Positions 60,880 through 64,000 of a stretch of 64,000 bases of DNA are shown piece by piece (the first letter of the stretch is position 1; every line of letters begins with the position of its first letter). Origin of the DNA: Heracleum sosnowskyi (lineage: Eukaryota; Streptophyta; Magnoliopsida; Apiales; Apiaceae); assembly GCA_030848705.1 (NCBI GenBank), contig CM061239.1, forward strand, positions 85,542,363-85,606,362, written 5' to 3'. The notes beneath the pieces were generated by a model that saw only the letters and a list, made by a program, of their open reading frames with translations, was not told where the DNA came from and did not search any database. Made by a program: the position numbers and the translations under genes.

Positions 60880-62857
60880 TGTCCCAGATTGATGTTTCAA
60901 TTTTTTTAAAAATATTTATCGACTATCCAACCTTATGGATATCAAGATCTATGTATTTTGATGATATTACAAAATTTTCAGAAAAAAATAAATTTATTTG
61001 GTATGAGATCTTAGCGGTCAACTACTAATTTGACAGGTACTCATGTATGTTTTGTTTATTCGATTTCATAAATGTTTAAGACAATGGTTTTTTTTTAAAA
61101 AGTGTTGTAAGTGATAGTACTTAACAATGGTTTTGGTCGAAAAACTGTTGTAAAATATACACAGGGGTTTTTGCTTTGATCCGTTCGTTGTTGAATATTC
61201 TTTGTAACAATTGTTTATGTTGTTAAACCGTTGTATGATATACACAATGGATTGTTTTATAAAATCCTTGTGTGAGTAATTACGTTACAACGCTTTTATT
61301 AGCTAAATCGTTGTCTTTATCAAAATCGTTGATTTTTCTTTTATAACTTTTATTTGTTGTCCTTAATACATAAGTGTCACACACTTGATGCAATGTTTTC
61401 ATATGAATCTTGAATATTTAATATTATCCTACACTTGTTGCATTCAATTTTTTTAAAAATATTTATATGGTTTGATATCTTAAAGGCCACTATTGATTTG
61501 ACTAGTAATTCTAACTAGTGTTTCGTCCCAGATTGATGTTTCATTTTTTTTAAAAATACTTATTGACCATCCAACCGTATGGATATCAAGATCTATGTAT
61601 TTTAATGATGTTAAAAAGTTTAGAAAAAAATAAATTTATTTGGTTTGAGATCTTAACGATCGACTACTTATTTGACTAGTACTTCTAACTAGTGTTTTGT
61701 CCCAGATTGATGTTTCAATTTTTTTAAAAATATTTTTCGACTATCCAACCTTATGGATATCAAGATCTATGTATTTTGATGATGTTACAAAAATTTCAGA
61801 AAAAAATAAATTTATTTGGTTTGAGATATTAACGGTCAACTACTGATTTGACTGGTACTCATGTATGTTTTGTTTATTCGATTTCATAAATGTTTAAGAC
61901 ACTGGTTTTTTAAAAAAAATGTTGTAAGCGATAGTACTTAATAATGGTTTTGGTCGAAAAACTGTTGTAAAATATACACAAGGGTTTTTGCGTAAGAGAC
62001 CGCGTCACAATAGACAACAGGAAAACAGGATGTCACAACGGCCATCCCCCGTTGTGTGAAGCTGTTTTTCTTGTTCTGTTCTATTATTGCTTAATCTCGT
62101 ATAATGTTCGTAGGGGTTTCTTAAATGTTCTATCGAAGTAGTTTACCCTAACGTTCTTGATATCAATAATAACTTTACTAAATCCATATCCATGGAATTG
62201 ATAATTTAAAATCCTCCAATATATTTAAATAATGATTAATCCTTCGGTATCTGGTGGAATCTCGGAGAAAACAGAAAATGTTATTTTTCTAATTCTAACA
62301 GCTTTTGCATTCACTCATTTACATAGTAGATCAATAATACGACTTTGAAAGTTCATTATCCCGACCCGTACATAGGGTGGTCTGAAAATTTTCTAAACCA
62401 CAAAATTTACTATTCATCAGTGATTTTTAAATAAGTACAAAATTTGGGGTTATTACAGATGGCCAGACCGAGGCACACTATTCGCAAGCGAGTGGGAAAC
62501 GCCCGGCGGTTCCACGCTGAGATACTAGCCGCCATTGCTGAGGTGGGGATAACCAGTTGGATAGGTTATCAGCTTTTGTGTATCAGACTTATTTATATGT
62601 ATGAGTTAAGTAAGGCTATGACCAGTAACAATTAACTTATTCGGTAGTCATTTTGGGTTGTAATAACTTTTATCTTGTGGATTAAATGACTTGATACTTA
62701 TTTCAATTTCATCTCTGAGACTATAATTAGTGTTGTGGATTGTATTGTGGGATCACAACATGTTGTTTATTATTATTGTGATTCAAGTTCAAGTGTTATT
62801 GATGGGATTTGAGAGAGTGACAACTCGGATCTTCGACCCCGGATCTGGGGTGTTACA

Positions 62858-64000
62858 ATGTTGATGTTGCGTATCAGCGATATATGGTCAGAAGCATAGT
62901 TCAAATTCTCTGCTGGTGCAATGGGCTCATTAGAGACGGGCGCTTCCTTGACATTGTTTTCTGAGTTCACTCTCAACCGTTATTGACAAAAGTGCTATAT
63001 TTTCTAGTGTATCTGATTCACTGGACTGCAAATAGAATGCTGACCTACTTGAAACAGTATCAACTTTCCTTTCTTCTTGTTACTAGACATCTGTTCAATG
63101 CGTACACTGTCCTATATGATGAACTGCGTGTTCTTGAGGACAAGAGCAGAGATTTGTATGAGATTCTGTAAGAGTTACACGAACAGCTTCTTGGTAAGTC
63201 AAGGCTCTTGCATAGGGGAGAGATGAATAATCTGGAATCACTGAAGTAACATTCAAATACAAGTGCAGGTGTCGAATGGAGTCTATTCTATATTTTTTAG
63301 ATACACTAGCAACTAGCAACTCTTACCTACACAAGTGCAGGTGTTGACGTAAATATTGGAGCAGAGCTTGTAAAAGGAATTGCAAATTTGGTCCAAGGAA
63401 AAGGAGGCTTCAGTAGACTTCATATTTGCTCAATTATTCTCCCTCTTTTTTTATGTCTGTAACTTGACAATGTGTTTTACTTGCTGAACTTTGTAATGCA
63501 TTTAAATATGTTAATTGTGGCCATGTCCAGGTCATCATCTAGTCAGCAACTATATTTTTCCGCAAGATGCAAAATTAACATTCTGTTAATTATTTAACGA
63601 AATGTACTTTTTAATGTGTTAGGTGGCCACATTGAGTCATGTTTTGGTTTAGTGGTGACTTTGATACATTTGAGTTTGTTTAACGGTGAGTTTGATAATT
63701 AACCCTTTTTAAAATCAACAGATAAGTAGATAACATTTTAAAACTTAATGCAGAAATCTTTTTCGTGTACCGGTACAAGAAAATTTCTATTTAAAATATG
63801 CTGGTGAAAAATTTAAAATGTTATCTGTTATCACTATATAAGTTGTTTGTCGTCTCACAAGAATAATAGAAGGATATCAGAATGAAAGAGACATCAGAAG
63901 ATATGAAAGGAAATGTATCGAATAAGAAGTAGTTTCGATGGAAAGGCAACAAAGAGTAGCTTCAACAAAAGAACGATCATCATATAAGCGTGTGATCGCT
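62858..64000. other. Flank of E1, weak coding-like pieces, unidentified
   Basis: Begins right after the E1 LTR end; the expected 5-bp TSD would be ATGTT (62858-62862), with the partner outside the window. The plus-strand frame 62983-63171 (LFNAYTVLYDELRVLEDKS) ends near a GTAAGT (63192). Near 63341 after TGCAG a frame reads GVDVNIGAELVKGIANLVQG, then KGGFSRLHIC. These look like exon remnants of one plus-strand gene, but I cannot name it. The stop at 63169-63171 breaks the first. Minus-strand frames 62976-62773 and 63319-63095 are probably shadows. From 63430 to 64000 I see nothing. Confidence 0.35.

Larger units (their letters stand above)
43235..62000 (+). repeat. 819-bp tandem repeat array (about 13 units) inside the outer CACTA
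   Basis: The landmark CGTTCGTTGTTGAATATTCT (or its close variants) recurs at 43544, 44363, 45183, 46003, 46803, 47621, 48440, 49258, 50076, 50894, 51713, 52531 and 61182. Spacings are 818-820, apart from one 800 caused by a 20-bp deletion near 46587. Subtracting the inner CACTA and its TSD (7833 bp) makes the last spacing 818. A partial unit ends near 61995. Each unit holds two related ~177-bp blocks (GTCCCAGATTGATGTTTC, then ATGGATATCAAGATC) plus a part rich in GTTGT motifs. Confidence 0.95.
42815..62078. mobile_element. Outer CACTA transposon built from a tandem array
   Basis: The left end is CACTACAAGAAAAACGC. The right end, reverse-complemented, is CAGAACAAGAAAAACAGC, a decayed CACTA terminus. 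The 3-bp TSD TTC lies at 42812-42814 and 62079-62081. The flanks join into normal E6 LTR sequence (compare E1 36250-36340 reversed). Without the inner CACTA it is about 11.4 kb, almost all tandem repeat, with no transposase. Short subterminal zones (42815-43235 and 61995-62078) carry CCGTTGT-type motifs. Confidence 0.9.
39030..62457 (-). mobile_element. E6: inverted gypsy solo LTR holding the CACTA nest
   Basis: Plus-strand ends are TGTAACACCCCCAG (39030) and GGGGTTATTACA (62457), flanked by TSD GATGG. Without the CACTA nest it is about 4.16 kb, with no interior, so it is a solo LTR. It is the same family as the E1 LTR it sits in but reversed: its start repeats the E1 LTR end (CCAGATCCGGGGTCGGAGATCC), and its right end matches the E1 LTR start. 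Frames at 38971-39231, 39283-39477, 40268-40456 and 41143-41518 are not credible genes. Confidence 0.9.
12397..62857 (+). mobile_element. E1: base-layer Tekay/Del-type Ty3/gypsy element, heavily interrupted
   Basis: Plus-strand gypsy element made of RT end and RNase H (12397-12814), RNase H tail, integrase and chromodomain (34290-35886), polypurine tract (35907-35919), and a 3' LTR in two parts (35920-39029 and 62463-62857, about 3.5 kb). The gag, protease and most of RT lie to the left of the window or are lost. It has acquired stops, a frameshift and the inserts E2, E5 and E6. It is the oldest layer visible here. Confidence 0.88.
35920..62857 (+). repeat. 3' LTR of E1, split by E6
   Basis: First part 35920-39029 begins TGTAATATCCCCAAA; last part 62463-62857 ends CTGGGGTGTTACA. 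Together they make about 3.5 kb. The join is shown by the 5-bp TSD GATGG (39025-39029 and 62458-62462) around E6. The ORF 62444-62635 spans the junction and is not a gene. Confidence 0.88.

Noticed and set aside
62444..62635. 63-codon ORF starting near the E6 end
   Set aside because: It crosses the E6/E1 junction and the TSD GATGG, so it is a chance frame made by insertion.

Overview
The window is nuclear DNA from a flowering plant (a eudicot by the gene fragments and element families; I cannot name the species). Nearly all of it is one nest of transposable elements inside each other. I found no intact host gene, rRNA, tRNA or CRISPR array. The layout below rests on terminal motifs, target-site duplications (TSDs), primer-binding sites, polypurine tracts and restored reading frames, all read by eye.

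Base layer, E1: a plus-strand Ty3/gypsy element of the Tekay/Del chromovirus type. Its pol is cut at 12814 and resumes in frame at 34290. Its 3' LTR starts at 35920, is cut at 39029, and ends at 62857. Left side (1-12396): E1 pol was entered by a minus-strand gypsy LTR (E2, stub 12112-12396). E2 carries a Ty1/copia element (E3, 10205-12111), and E3 carries a minus-strand non-autonomous gypsy element (LARD-A) whose 4.9-kb 5' LTR ends at 10204 and whose 3' LTR runs off the left edge.

Middle (12815-34284): a gypsy solo LTR (E5, TSD ATGAC) sits in E1 pol. It is interrupted by a complete minus-strand non-autonomous gypsy element (LARD-B, 16367-33129, TSD GCAGC). LARD-B's 5' LTR holds a 2.6-kb Pack-CACTA transposon (26091-28716, TSD TGC) that carries all five exons of a TMEM256/DUF423-like gene.

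Right (35920-62857): the E1 3' LTR holds an inverted solo LTR of its own family (E6, 39030-62457, TSD GATGG). E6 holds a CACTA transposon (42815-62078, TSD TTC) made mostly of about 13 tandem copies of an 819-bp unit, partly organised as a trimeric higher-order repeat of about 2455 bp. A related 7.8-kb CACTA (53050-60879, TSD TGT) is inserted in that array. It carries its own 788-bp tandem repeats and captured pieces of a TRICHOME BIREFRINGENCE-LIKE gene, plastid psbB and an ARF/ARL-type GTPase gene.

The last 1.1 kb (62858-64000) is the flank of E1 and holds only weak, unidentified coding-like pieces. The most unusual parts are the CACTA-borne nascent satellite with trimer periodicity and the two gene-capturing CACTA elements.
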